Positions 22,501 to 34,140 of a stretch of DNA of 64,000 bases are shown one piece after another (the first letter of the stretch is position 1; each line of letters starts with the position of its first letter). The notes under the pieces are model-generated. The model was not told the DNA's origin. It did no database searches and saw only the letters and a program-made list of their open reading frames with translations. A program made the position numbers and the translations under genes. This stretch comes from Antitrichia curtipendula (Eukaryota > Streptophyta > Bryopsida > Hypnales > Leucodontaceae): assembly GCA_951230915.1 (NCBI GenBank), contig OX579639.1, positions 6,014,001-6,078,000 of the forward strand, in the 5' to 3' direction.

Positions 22501-24311
22501 GTGTGGCTGCAACATAACAACAATAAGCAGCTTTCGTCAACCCCAAGCTCACAGCTCTGAAATCAAAGAAAACACATACAGTAAACCCTCCATAAGTGGT
22601 ATCACTCTGGAAAACAAATACTTACAGAAAATGAATACTTCAATAATCGAATTCAAGCGAGGAAGTTATTAATTTGCAAAGTGAAGGTTCATCGCTTCAC
22701 ATCAAAAGACCGAGTGGTGAATATTAGTACAAGATTAAAGAGGACACGAATCAACCCATGATTTTATGAAGAGGAAAGAGTGGGTATGAAGAAGGTTGTT
22801 AAAGACTATAACACTTAATGGTGTCTAGAGTATTTAGAAATGATTTAGAGGAGAAATTTTGAATTTTTTTGCCATAATTATGCCAGAGTAACACATGAGG
22901 AGGTAATACTGATCCAAGGTAGACTGCACTAGAAATTGAAGTGATCAAAGTGCAGAGCTCAAAAATAGACGGACTAACCAGCCATGGCCATCACCGTCCA
23001 GCGGCGACGCGAAATGGAGACTGGCGTTGAATGCGCCGTCACGCTTCGCAGCGGCAGCGAAGTACCGAGCTCCAATGATCTTCCCATTGCAAGAGGCGCG
23101 AGGAAACTCACGGGCGACATCACAGCCGCCGCGGTATTTCCTGATGGGGCCGTAGGGCCTCTGTCCCACGGTACTGAAACTGGGATGCGTGGGGTCAATC
23201 CCTGTGTCGACGATTCCAATCACCATATTCTCCCCGGCGCCAGCAGGACCCCCCATTTGCGCCCACACCCCCTTGGGAAGCCCCAGGTAATCCGGGGTGT
23301 GGACCGTGGATTTGGACACCCGGTAACTCAGCTGCACTCGGAACACCTTGGGATGTTTCGACAGTCGTAAGGCCTGCTCATCAATTGGGACAGCGATTAA
23401 ATAGACTATCAATACTGAAGTCCAGAACATGCATCATGGGTTGTGAGAAAGATGTGAACTTGATGCTATAGGTTGAACCTAACTGGACTGGGTAATGGGA
23501 AACGACTCAAACAGGAGCCTTGTTAGGAGATATTTCATGTCAAGCAAGGGATGTAAGTTTCATTGATGAGGCTTTACTTCCACGATAATGGACATAACCT
23601 CACCTCCGTGATTAGATCCTGTGCAATCAAGCTCTTCAATCAAGGATCTCAAGAGAAGGACGCCATAACGCTAGAGAAGAACAAGATAATGTGCATATGC
23701 TATCCAATTCCAATGCTTGATTGCTACCTCTATATACAGAGATGGGCTCCATTGAGGTTAAGGTGTCTTTACCTCGTCGGCCGTGAGTGGGAGCGCCACT
23801 CCATTTACAAGGTGCGTGTATCGGTACGTTTTCTCACAGTTTTCAAATCCAAAAAAGTCGCTCAGGATCCTGTCCTGCTCCTTGATCAAGTACGCGTTGT
23901 ATTTCTTCACAAGATCCGAGATGTGCGCCCTAGGATGGAATACAAGCATTGTGGGTAAGCATTCCCCAAAGATAGTATCATTAAAACTGGCGATTAAAAT
24001 TGCTCGAGAATAATACTAGGAAGGAAACCGTGTGTTCAAAACCTGTAAGCAAAGAGCAATGTGTACCTTTTGTGCGCTTTTCTCCATCTGTGTGAGAAGT
24101 ACTTGGCAGTGCCGCGCAGTCCGGAGAGTTTCCCATTGTAGGTCACAATGGGCATGTCTTCAAAGACAACGATGTAGATCTGTTTTTCAGCCGGAGCATC
24201 ACTGTGTTCCTTCGCTCCACATGATCCAAGGAGCGTGAGCACAAAAGCCAATGCCACCACCAAGCATGCTGGTCGAATCCCCCACCCTCTTCCTACCACG
24301 GGGCTTCTCAT
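19587..24311 (-). CDS. SBT2: SBT2-type subtilisin-like serine protease (eight exons)
   Basis: Exons: 24311-24067, 23929-23773, 23373-22979, 22506-22412 (or 22411), 22287-21606, 21254-20987, 20648-20367 and 19999-19587, about 845 codons. Residues 1-32 are a signal peptide (LVVALAFVLTLLGSCGA), followed by an I9-like propeptide ending near HTPDYLGLP. The S8 domain has Asp in VIGIVDTGID (about 190), His in DGDGHG (about 264), the oxyanion Asn in AAGNGGP (about 372) and Ser in ISGTSMATPHVAG (about 625). A protease-associated insert (GKILVCTYSF) and a fibronectin-III-like tail are present. Phrases such as KALYRFIGGF, LSLGPNSPP and RPLQAQQ match the SBT2 branch rather than SBT1. It is a secreted protease. 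Two oddities: a Cys follows the catalytic HG where SBT2 usually has Ser, and the donor of intron 4 is not in phase (see findings), so the copy may be damaged. Confidence 0.88.
20740..20758. repeat. Telomere-like motif in SBT2 intron 6
   Basis: Two and a half copies of CCCTAAA occur in tandem. Short telobox-like runs are common in plant introns and 5' regions. Confidence 0.8.
20803..20910 (+). repeat. Dispersed intronic repeat, copy in SBT2 intron 6
   Basis: The landmarks are ATATATCACTAGAATCAGT, GATGGGCAAAAATAAA, GAATTTAAATCAAAGAAGAG, TCCCCTATGACC and AATGCTAAAATCGT. They follow the same order as in the DiT and PLAC8 introns. The copy is about 80 nt from the 5' splice site of exon 6. Confidence 0.75.
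21425..21520 (+). repeat. Dispersed intronic repeat, partial copy in SBT2 intron 5
   Basis: The distal half of the repeat is recognisable as TACGGAGTATGATATACTCAAAACTGCTAAAATCATGAAGCC-like blocks. Further on, a shared AACCAAGGATTTATGGCT block matches AACCAAGAATTCATGGCT in intron 6. The copy lies about 90 nt from the 5' splice site of exon 5. It is weaker than the other copies. Confidence 0.45.
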
Positions 24312-25156
24312 TCTACTCAAAACTCCGATGTCACCGTTTCAATAGTAACATGCCGAATGAGTAACGTCCCTGGGTACTATCAAATCAGCTGACTGTCCTT
24401 GCCTGCGAATCAAAAAATTCTGACACTCAGGCTCCTGTCCTTATCTCAATGCTGCTGTAATCGCGGAGCTTCTGTTCCTTACAATGCCTCAAGTGCAATG
24501 CAGATGTCCCGTGCGAAGCTTACGCAACCTGCACAAAGTTCAACTCCAAGAACTTAGCTTCAAATTTCTATCAAGCCAGCTCCGACATTCTAATAGCAGA
24601 ACCCTTAAAACAGACAATGGTAAATGTCGTTCCAATCAGTCTCCCAAACCCCATAGCTGCTTCAGTAATCGAAGACGACTGGAAGAGTGTAGAAGATGAC
24701 AGACATACCCACAGACGGGAATTCAAACCTCTAATGGACAAAAGCCTTCGTGGACATCAGCCACGGATCCTCTGAAACTAAAGACGAGCTAGAACGAAGC
24801 TTAACTTAATGGCAGCGGGGAACTAACCACGACGAGCAGCAGAGCATGCCAGCCTTTCAAACTTCCCCACGACTGCTCGATTGGCTTATTGGGTGGGAAG
24901 AGCTCCGAGAATCCCGGTGAGGGAGGGCGGCGCTAGGCAAGGGCGAAGGAGTCAGGCGCTGCGCGCCACCCCCCGAGATCCATTGATTTCGGGGACGGTA
25001 GCAGCATTAGGGGCAGTCACAGTAGTACGGCGTCAGCATTCCCCCCAAGTCTCCAACTCGCTGAAAGAAATGCAAGTGGAAGAAGATGAGTGGATAACCA
25101 AGAATCTTTCCCCCAACTCGTTGAAGAATCTTGCATTTGCTTGCCCTTGGAGATGA
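24312..25156. promoter_or_regulatory. Upstream region of SBT2
   Basis: This is the 5' flank of the minus-strand subtilase. It is moderately GC-rich up to about 25080. A plus-strand frame at 24881-25156 (Arg-rich, 91 codons) has no recognised domain and is not called as a gene. Confidence 0.4.
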
Positions 25157-28100
25157 GGAAGGTTTTTCACAAATTGCTTCATGGTATCTTCAATGGAGGA
25201 TCAACATTGGTGCCTTGCAATAGTAAGGTCTCATCTTTGAGTACAAATGAGATAACTTTTTGGATTAGCGTATTGGCAATTAGAGATGAATCCAACACAA
25301 TTTGTTTCATAATTTTTTGATGGTCAATTAATATCCTACAAATTGTTGAAGTTAAAAGCATAGGACATCTACACATGCCATTAGACTCCATTTAAAAAGA
25401 CCCCCTTGGAGCACAAAATGCTTCAACTCCCATTGATTGCCTCAAAAAACCCATCAACTCCTTAAAACTTGAGGTGGAATTTGGAGACATATTGGCAATT
25501 TTTCAACCCTTTTTTGTTCCTTCCAAGCCTTACTATATATGGCAGCAAATGAAAGGTGGTGATCATTGGGTGTTCAAACTTTACATTACGAGCAAAGATA
25601 GGAGTCTTTTTTCATCTAGGTGACTTTTACCAATGTAATCAACTCAAAATGATGGTCTACAAAGGAAACACCAATACAATTTTCTCGGCTCAATCTTAAC
25701 TTTTACAACCAATGTATACAATAAAAAGACATTGATGCATGTCATAGATTGCCTTTGTTGGCTCTAATGGCTCTTGTAATTATAGACGTGTGTTCCATGA
25801 ACACCAAAGATTACCAACTTGCCAAATTAAGAGGAAAAAGCGAGGAGTTTGTAGAGATCAAGAGTTGTTCACTAGATACATTGGAGCACACATTTTCTTG
25901 GTTGGAAGGAATCCATCCAATCCATAATTCTATATTGTTGTCTATAGCAGTTGCATTGAGGACATCCCAAATAATTGTAGATGCCATGATTCCTCCTATT
26001 CTTGTAGTGACTAAACATGATTATTGTAGAATACTCATTACAACAATGATTTTGATAGTTGAATTCATAGATTCTAACCAATCTACAACTAGCTTTTACA
26101 TAATCCTTAAGGTTCACTAACCCACACAACTAGTTCACCATAACTCCTTGCTATTGTAATGGACTATCATACAATTGTGTAATACCATCACTAAATGAGA
26201 ATATCACATGAAATAATGCAACTACCCAAATAATAGAAGTGTTGAACTTAAAAATTAACACAAGCCAATAGAAAATTCTTCCTCAATATATTCCTACTAA
26301 ATTGTTATCTTAATGATTGTTTCACAATTCTCAACGGCAACTTATTTGTGACAAGGTTGTAGTACCAATAGAGACACTTGACTTAGTAGTCCCGGAACAA
26401 AAGGTAAATTATTTGAGTAATTACATAGCCATAGTAAATTTTCTTGAAAGGAAAAGATATCTAGCACAACAGCTATTGTAGATAGAGGAATTAAGTCAAT
26501 TCGTAAGTCTAGACCAAGTAGTTGTTTCCAAAAATGCAAGCTATAGTTTCACCTATCTGACTAAGTTTGATTATTCTAATACTATTAATGTGGTGTTGCA
26601 TATGACATCACAAATTTTCTTGGTGGATACAACACTATTTTATGGGTGGGTTCTTGGATTTAATTTCCAACAACCATATGGCCTCTTTTCCAACATGGAT
26701 AACTTTGAAGCGGCTACCATTGGAATATACAAACTAAGTCAAGATCTTAGCAAGGATCTTAGCAAGTCGTCTCAGAGGTGTTCTAAAAGAGGACTTCCAA
26801 CTTCTAAATGATCCATGATTCTACCATTAGAAAAAATTGACCCCTATAGAGGGTTGCTAACTGTGCATTTTCGCCCCCTCCCCGCAGTGTAAATACAAGA
26901 AATAAAAAATAAAAATAAAATAAAATAGTTGATCTGATGTGACACTAATACTCTAATAGTGCCACATCAGTTTTCAAGAATTAAAAAAAAAAAATCATCA
27001 TTTCTTTTCTAATTGCATTGCTGCCATCTAAAACTTGCAGTCTCTTTTGAAGCCTGAAATTTTTCTAATGGTTGGTACAAATAGAGACATTGGGTTGCTT
27101 GTAGCTATACTTGAAGTTTCCATTTGTATTGAGAAAAGAGCAAAAATCAAATTAGTATGGGTGATTCTACAAAATACTTGTATTGTTTGTTGCATTTTGG
27201 TCTAGTTCATCTAATATTTTCAAGAGTACTTTGAAATAGAATTAAATTTATAAAAATAAAATATAATAGGACCAATATTTAGACCTTTAAAGAGATTTTT
27301 AGCCCCCAAAGATCATAAGCAAAATAATTCTCTAATTAGGAAAACTAAGAAAGTACACAATCTCAAGAAAATAGATACAATGACATTTAAATCCCTTTTA
27401 AATAGAAAATCTAAAACTAAGCAAATAAAAAATTGGCCATTTTTAAAACCTTTTTGGAGATGAGATTATACCCCAAAAAATAGAGACCGATTTTATTTGG
27501 AGTCTCAAAATATGCATGCAGATAGAAGGGACTATATTTTCTATTTCTAAATATTTTTGCAAAATTGTTTTACATCAAAAGTGGAAACATGGTTTTTAAA
27601 GCTCACCCTTGGGTCATCAATTTTTGGATACTCCAAAGTTACAAAAAATATAAAAAGTTGATTGAAACAAATAAGCATGACTTACGTGCAATGTTTATAC
27701 TCAAACAATATAGGTGTTTTGTTGAATTACCTATATTAATCATATAGCATTAGATGCACTCATAGTAATGAACTGCACTATGTAAAATTTAGGTGCCTAT
27801 CACGTGATAGATCAAATAGACACCATGTACAAAGGGAGACTCTACATTCTAACCAACAAAGTAATTCCAAGGAGTCAAACCACATAAATTATGAGCCACA
27901 AAGGATTTTAGATTCATATCACTATGGACCATGCTTGAGCAAGCCAAGACATGTGACAAGAAGCAAGCTCAAAGCTTATGCAACTAGTGTTTAATGAAAA
28001 TCCAACACTCCAAAATTTTGACTACAAAGAATTTAAGGAATACAATCTTGAAGTCAATATACTCTAAGTGACATGTATGTTTTGTGATGTGAAAACAAAT

Positions 28101-29285
28101 TCAGTTTCATATTTGCGCATCAAAAAAACACTAAATGTCACTAGAATATGTTGACTTTACTTTTAGACAAGTTTTTCTCTAATATCATTGGAAGAGGAAT
28201 CACCTTTGTTAGCTAATCATTGATAAAGGGGGATTTATGTTAGTGCAAAATTAACATAGCCCTTGTAGTTTAGAACAACATGTGATGCAAACAAAAGAGG
28301 GGCACACAAATTCGAGAATTCTATGACATCATGACAACGTGCTTTAGAGAGTGGAAGTAAGAGGTCACAGTTGACAAGGCATTTAAAAAAAATATAAAGG
28401 AGAACTTAAGCAAATGATAGGTTGGAATGTAAGTTAAAAAATAAGTAAAAATATATTGGGAAGTCAAAAGAATTATTCGTCTATTGAAGTGTAAAAATAG
28501 ACAAGGGCAAAGACATGAAGCATTTGACAAAGAAAAATGGAATGGAAGACAATTAACTTGATTCATTGTTGATGATGTTTTGCCTTTTTAGTGTGATTAC
28601 TATGTGGTGGAAAGTTTGGTGGAGGTTCCTCAGCCGGGATCTAGATACATGCTTAGCAATCTTTTTTTATTTTTAACATTTTAACTTTTGGTTATTAGTG
28701 GTCTGCACGTGTCATCTCTCCTTGCATAGTTGCATCATTATTTTAATTTTGATTATTGTCAAGGAATGATAGGCATGTATCTATTTTGAGTATTTTCTTC
28801 CATCAATTTTTTATTTAAAAAAATTTGTTTTAACCCTCGGGGGGTGCACTTAGTTCTACTACAACAAACCATGTGCGAACAAGTGGTTTCTAACAAACTA
28901 TAATTTCAACCTAAAATTTTGAGCATTGTTTAAAAATGACTATAGGTTTCTATTGCCAAAATTTCCAACTCAAATACAATATGAAATTATTTCTAGAAGA
29001 GGTTGAAAATGAACTAAAATGCCATGTTTTTCAACTCAAATAATTATAGAGAACACATTTAGATGACCATTGAACCAATATTCAACTCAAAATGAGCTTT
29101 CAATAGAGAGTTATTTTTAGAATTTTTTTTTCATTTTTTAGACGATTTTTTCTTGTATAATATAGAGGTGTGAAAGTTATTTTTCAAATCTACAGTGTAT
29201 CTTTTTACTTCAAAAATTTGTAACTAATTATTATTAACAAATAAAAATATCAATAATTCAAAACGTTAACTTTCAAAGTAGAAAA

Positions 29286-29291
<6 letters not shown>
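25157..29291. other. AT-rich repeat desert
   Basis: No recognisable gene was seen. A plus-strand frame of 123 codons at 25749-26120 has no family I know and sits in decayed AT-rich DNA. The rest contains only frames under 85 codons with biased composition. Probably eroded transposon DNA. Confidence 0.5.

Positions 29292-29350
<59 letters not shown>
29292..29350. repeat. TA dinucleotide microsatellite followed by TG
   Basis: A run of about 24 TA units is followed by about five TG units. Confidence 0.97.
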
Positions 29351-29351
<1 letters not shown>

Positions 29352-29867
29352 ATATTTTTTATTTATTTAAAATTCAAAAAGTATATAGGGGTCCAAAGTT
29401 TTGTTTGCATATGGTTTCTAATGGATATGCTAAGTGAACTCCCCATGTTTTAACCTTCACATGCTTAGTGCAATTTGAGTATTAAAACATAGAATGCATA
29501 TATTATACCATTGGACGTTTATTTTTAGTACCTTTCTAGTGATGTAAGATACAACTCCAAATTTTCAAAACTTTGAGTATACCAAGGATGTGAAGTTGCA
29601 CATTAAGGTCCAAACTTAGTGAACTTTGCATCCTTTGGTGGTAGTTTTGGAGGGATGCAATTGAACTACACATCCTACAGTGATGGTTTTAGAAAGGTGT
29701 AGGTGGAAGAAACTACAAATCAGCATGCATAATTTTGGGCAAATATACACTTGTATTAGAAGGTGGGAATGAACCATTAGATAAGATTTTAGGCCATGGG
29801 AGGGCCGTTTCAAGGTTGTTCATCTTGTTGTGAACTAGTGCACTATTGTTAGAATATTTAAGAATTA

Positions 29868-29882
29868 AAAAATAAATAAATA

Positions 29883-29924
<42 letters not shown>

Positions 29925-29925
29925 C
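29868..29925. repeat. AAT trinucleotide microsatellite
   Basis: AAATAAAT leads into about 16 tandem AAT units. Confidence 0.95.
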
Positions 29926-30311
29926 TAATTAAATATTATTATTTGATATAACCGTCTCCCAACCATGTCATATTGTTGATGTGACAAAGTCCCAAGTTCC
30001 CTACAGTCTGGGAACTTGCAATCTTGTTGAGGACCTCAATTTCAACTCATGTGTTGTTCACAATGATGATAGTGGTAGTAATATTGTAGTAATAGAGCTA
30101 GAGATTAGTGATGAGGTGGAAGGAGGTAATATTAGGGACTACCTCAATCTATAATATATTTGTGTTGTGATGAAACTTAGAACAAGAATCATATCACATT
30201 TTGATGGAGAATTAGAGTAGCATGGGCAAATGTTTTATGGTAGTATCTTCCAACTTTTCACTAGTTATTTGACATATTTTGGTCACAATCATCTTATTTT
30301 GTGCCAAATTG

Positions 30312-30531
30312 CACTACAAGAGAAAGGAGTGTTTTAAGTGTATTTTTAAGTATAGTCCTAGAAATAAGATATTAAATAATGACCTTTATGGAGATTTTCA
30401 GTAAAAATTTACTAGAAACATGTATTTCTAGTAAATTTTTACTGAAAATCTCCATAAAGGTCATTACTTAATAACGTATCTCTAGGACTATACTTAAAAA
30501 CACACTTAAAACACCCCTTTCTCTTGTAGTG
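30312..30531. mobile_element. CACTA-type foldback MITE, 220 bp, TSD TTG
   Basis: The element begins CACTACAAGAGAAAG and ends with the reverse complement, CTTTCTCTTGTAGTG. The two halves are nearly perfect inverted copies that meet near 30421 (ACATGTATTTCTAG), so the whole element is one hairpin with about 105-bp arms. It is flanked by TTG on both sides (30309-30311 and 30532-30534), the 3-bp target duplication expected of CACTA (En/Spm) elements. The few arm mismatches suggest a recent origin. It encodes no protein and would need an En/Spm transposase in trans. Confidence 0.93.
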
Positions 30532-31134
30532 TTGTGCCAAAGACCAACTTGTATGCCATATAATCATAAGGATGTACATTGGAAGACTGCATTAGGAGCC
30601 ATTTACTCTACTAGAATGCAAGAAAATTCATAGCAATTACTTTATGCATGGCATGAAACAACAACCAAATATAAAAATATTGATAGAAGTAGTAGGCTCA
30701 ATTTTTTGCCTTCATATCACTTTCAAGACATATGTCCTGATGTTGTATGATGACAAGTGATGACTTGTGTCCAAAAGTTGGACAAATTACCACCAATGAC
30801 AAAAATTACAATTTGCTACAATGGTTCACATTACCAAACCAGCAATATGTATCCAAAAACTAGCCCAAGACACTAGAAGAAAAACGTATCTGCCACAACC
30901 AACTGCAATGCAACTATTTCTCCTATTCAACTGTTTTGCGATTGTAGCCCTCTGTATTTGCACCAAATTTGACGTGAACAAAGTTATACGCTGTTGTAGT
31001 CGCAAAGTGAAGTTTAGGATTACAGGGATGTATCATAAGAATTGATGTGAGGTATTCTACATTCAATATTCCTTACAATTGTCGATGTGGACAACTTTAT
31101 GTTATGTAGAGTCTAGTGAGTCAAACTGCAGTTG

Positions 31135-31265
31135 CATAGAATCTAAATTCAATTGCAATTCAACTAGAATTCAACTCGAAAGCAATTAGAATGCAACTTG
31201 AAAGCAACTAGACTGCAATTTGAAAGCAACTAGAGTACAATTAGAGTTCAACTAGAAAACAATTA
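31135..31265. repeat. Degenerate short tandem repeat (about 20 bp)
   Basis: Variants of AGAATGCAACTTGAAAGCAACT recur five to six times with drift. A similar-looking but separate array (AGTTGCAAATAAG units) occurs at 45608-45690. Confidence 0.6.
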
Positions 31266-31431
31266 TAATTGTCCCATATCAATTATCAAGAGTACCAATG
31301 TACCATTAGGTTGGACATAGAAGAATTGTAAGTTATAGCATTCTTACGTAATGAGTTCTAATTATGGGATTCCAATATTTCTACATTTTGTAGGCTTCTA
31401 TAATTTGTAGATTTTATAATTTGTAGATTTT

Positions 31432-31597
31432 TTTCCGATCCGGTACCTCTCTCTCCATCGAGCTTCAAGGGTAAGGCTTCAACACCATCCAAGGGAAGAA
31501 CAACACCAAGAGGAAAGTCATCTGCAAGCAGGAAACAACCACTTAGGAAAGGATCCGCCAAGCTTGAGGAACCTTCTCCCAAGCAGACTAGGAAGTA
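31432..31597 (+). CDS. Basic C-terminal exon-like fragment, unrecognised
   Basis: An open stretch ends in TAA and encodes a Lys/Ser/Pro-rich tail (SSFKGKASTPSKGRTTPRGK, then RKQPLRKGSAKLEEPSPKQ). It is preceded by a T-rich tract and a TAG that could be a splice acceptor. Such tails occur in chromatin proteins and in some retroelement capsid proteins, but no upstream exon was identified. The stretch from here to 32930 has more balanced composition than its surroundings and repeated GATCCGG motifs. Confidence 0.25.
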
Positions 31598-31650
31598 AGT
31601 AGGAAGTTACTTAGGAAGTTACTTAGGAAGGACCTAGGAAGGTAGGATGA
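31585..31650. repeat. Short tandem repeat of TTACTTAGGAAG-like units
   Basis: AGGAAG(T)TACTT units recur about four times just after the basic tail fragment. Confidence 0.6.
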
Positions 31651-32936
31651 AAACCAAAGTTTATGATAGGTAGAAAGCTACTAGTTAGGTGTTTTTGAGT
31701 TGGATACACTTGGACTTTTATTTTTTGGGTTTTTGGATCTTAGATCCACATTTTGCGGATTAGCAGGGTAGGTAGAAATTCAACTTAGGAGGATAAGGAA
31801 TGACACCTGTCATTCTCCTGTCCTCTAGTTTTGTTCCTTGGGGCCTTTTAGGATTCCCTTGGATTTTGTATTTAGGGGCTGATTTCAATTGGAAGCCTCG
31901 GGCATTTTTTTCTTGCAATTTCAATGTTTGGGAAATTCATTTCAGATTTCCATTTCCTAAGCGTTGGTCTGTAAAGTTTTGACCTTGGGTTGGTATGCCA
32001 ACAATGCTTGAACCATTGTCTAGTGCGAGTAGCTGGTTTGCTAGTGTTGGAGTGGAGGAAGAGTCCCCTGGATTCTGTCCGGATCCGATTCTTTAAGTGT
32101 GAGGAGTTGGTTAGGAAACTGTGTGTACTAGGAGGAAGTTCTTGCTGCTGCTATTTCTTATGTTTTTTCTGAGTGGGAAAGCCATTCAAGCTTAGATTAG
32201 GTGTACTCTACAAAGTGGGAGGGCACATACTAGTTGACGTTCTGATGAGATCTGACTGAATCCGGAAGAGAGGAATGGGAAAGTAGTTACGATCTTCTGG
32301 TTATCCAGTTGCCAGTTCTGGCTCATAGGATTGATCCGGAGTAGATCTGTCATTGTAGTCACTAAGTACATTAAGGGATTTCCTGAGTGATTTGAAGATA
32401 CGGATTAGATTCCGGATCCGCTGTGAGAAATAAATTGAGTCCAAGTTGTTTCTTTTAGCTGTTGTTTTGTTAGTAAAATCTTCGGTCACTTTAATCTTCT
32501 GAAAGATAGGATATACATTCCCTTTCTGAAATCCAAGAATAGATTACTCTGATATAGAGGTTAAACTATTGAACGGATAACTTGGTTACTGAAATTGGAA
32601 CCGGATAAGGAGAGGTACAAGATAGTGACACTCCTCCATGTCTAAATCTAGTATGTGGATTGGTACGATTTGAAAGAGAGAAGAGGTATTTGTTTGGAAA
32701 CATAAAAAATGAAGTATAGTTTCCGGTTTTCAATTCCGGATTCTTTTGTCTTGGGTTGTTTTTCGCATTGTGTTTCTGGTAATTTTGAGGAAATTACAAG
32801 TTAAATCTTTTGGGAATGATACACAAGTCATTTAGGGTGTTTTACACTACTTTAATACTTAATAGGGGGATTTGTGCTTCCTTGTGCTATGATAGGTACG
32901 CAAAGCCATACATTGGCACTAGATCACCTATTCTGC
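31650..32936. other. Uncharacterised region with repeated CCGGATCCG-type motifs
   Basis: No long frame was seen; the longest are about 60 codons. GATCCGG or TCCGGAT occurs repeatedly (31438, 32080, 32334, 32415, 32726), which is unusual in this AT-rich DNA. It may be an untranslated region, a long terminal repeat or an internal piece of a DNA transposon; none could be proven. Confidence 0.35.
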
Positions 32937-33397
32937 AAGGGAAACAATTGTGAAAAATAAGTCGTTTGCCGCGCTATTTATGGAGCGTTATGGCGGACCA
33001 AGCAATGTGGATGCATATGTGCAAATCGGATGCTACAGAATCAGACAGGCAAATCGTGCGGACAGAAATCGGCGTCTGCTAGATTGCACGGCCACCGTCA
33101 AGGGGCAGTTGCACCGACGGACATAAGAAGCGGACAAAAATGCGGATGGTCAATCGTACCGTCAGACGGGCAAGTAGACGCTCAGTCGGACCTTCAGCCC
33201 TCTTGTCCACCTAACAGTCTGCTTCCTTGATCCCCTTTCCGCGGGACAGTCTGTCCGCTCGACAGTCAGCTGTTCGACGGCCCGTCCAACCGTCCATTGG
33301 ACGGTAGAAACTGAAAATCATGTATCATGAAAAGACGTCCGGGGGTCGGCACCTACGTCCGTGGGACGCTCAGATGTACGAATGTCTTGTCAACCCT
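32937..33397. repeat. CGGAC-rich block, left inverted arm
   Basis: The block is aligned in opposite orientation with 34141-34628. Outer landmark: TTGTCAACCCTG at 33386-33397 against CAGGGTTGACAG at 34141. Inner landmark: ATTGTGAAAAATAAG at 32948 against its reverse complement near 34610. Between them lie many CGGACGG/CCGTCCG heptamers. Both arms keep a short open frame with GGPSN.DAY, RADRNR and LDCTATV. Confidence 0.82.
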
Positions 33398-33400
33398 GAA

Positions 33401-33540
33401 TAGAATAGCCAGCTAGTAGAACAAATGTACAGACTCCGTGACTCATCGACCACCTCTTTAATTCCGATTTGGTAAGCTCTGAGGTCCATGCAAGAAGTTA
33501 TCAAACTCCAAGTAAGAGGATCTGTTCAAACCTTGCTAGT
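33401..33540 (+). repeat. 140-bp direct repeat, copy 1
   Basis: AATAGCCAGCTAGTAGAA, GTGACTCATCGACCACCTCT and GAGGTCCATGCAAGAAGTT match copy 2 at 33999-34140 in the same orientation. Confidence 0.85.
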
Positions 33541-33710
33541 ACCCCTTTGTCTACATAGCGGGGTTGCCTAGGTGGCTTGCCAATGTGGCAGGGGGTTGAC
33601 TAAGTGACTTGCCGATGTGACAAGGCTACCTAGGTGGCATGCCCATGTGGCGGAGCCGCATTGGTGGCTTGCCCACGTGACTTCTATTGGCCACGTGACA
33701 CTTTATGTAT
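33540..33710 (+). repeat. Degenerate GC-rich minisatellite (about 34 bp)
   Basis: Units such as GTGGCTTGCCAATGTGGCAG, GTGACTTGCCGATGTGACA and GTGGCATGCCCATGTGGCGG recur. They resemble the cleaner 34-bp array inside the CACTA element at 41908-42094. A CACTA-like right end (ATTTTCTACTAGTG) occurs downstream, ending at about 33897. Confidence 0.65.
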
Positions 33711-33998
33711 GGTCAATTTTTGAAGGTTGTGAAATTTTTTTAAATATTTTATATTGATCAAAGTAACAGAAAATAAACCAAAAAATCAACATTTTTGTGT
33801 TAAAAAGTACCGGAATCATTACATCCAAATTAGCAAAAGAAATCAACACTTTTGTGTAGAATTTTTGATAATTTGGTCACTCTATTTTCTACTAGTGAGA
33901 GATGGAGTGAAGATGCTTCCAATCTAGAGCAAGCTCTGTTGATATAGTAATAGATTAACTAAGCCTGAAGACATGAAAACAACGTGAACTAGCTAATA

Positions 33999-34140
33999 GA
34001 ATAGCCAGCTAGTAGAATAGATGTACAAACTCCGTGACTCATCAGCCACCTCTCCAACTCCAATTTGGTCAGCTTTGAGGTCCATGCAAGAAGTTTTCAA
34101 ACCTGAATTAAGAGGTGCAAGGTTCAAACCTTCTTAGCGA
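33999..34140 (+). repeat. 140-bp direct repeat, copy 2
   Basis: Same orientation and content as 33401-33540. It abuts the second CGGAC-rich arm. Confidence 0.85.

Noticed and set aside
24881..25156. Plus-strand Arg-rich frame in the SBT2 promoter region
   Set aside because: Low-complexity composition, no motif, and no splice or neighbour evidence for a gene.
30871..30886. CACTAGAAGAAAAACG as another CACTA left end
   Set aside because: No matching inverted right end was found downstream, so a chance match is likely.
33401..34140. The two 140-bp direct repeats as solo ends of an LTR element
   Set aside because: They lack TG...CA termini, the interval has no primer-binding site or polypurine tract, and no reverse transcriptase was seen anywhere in the window.
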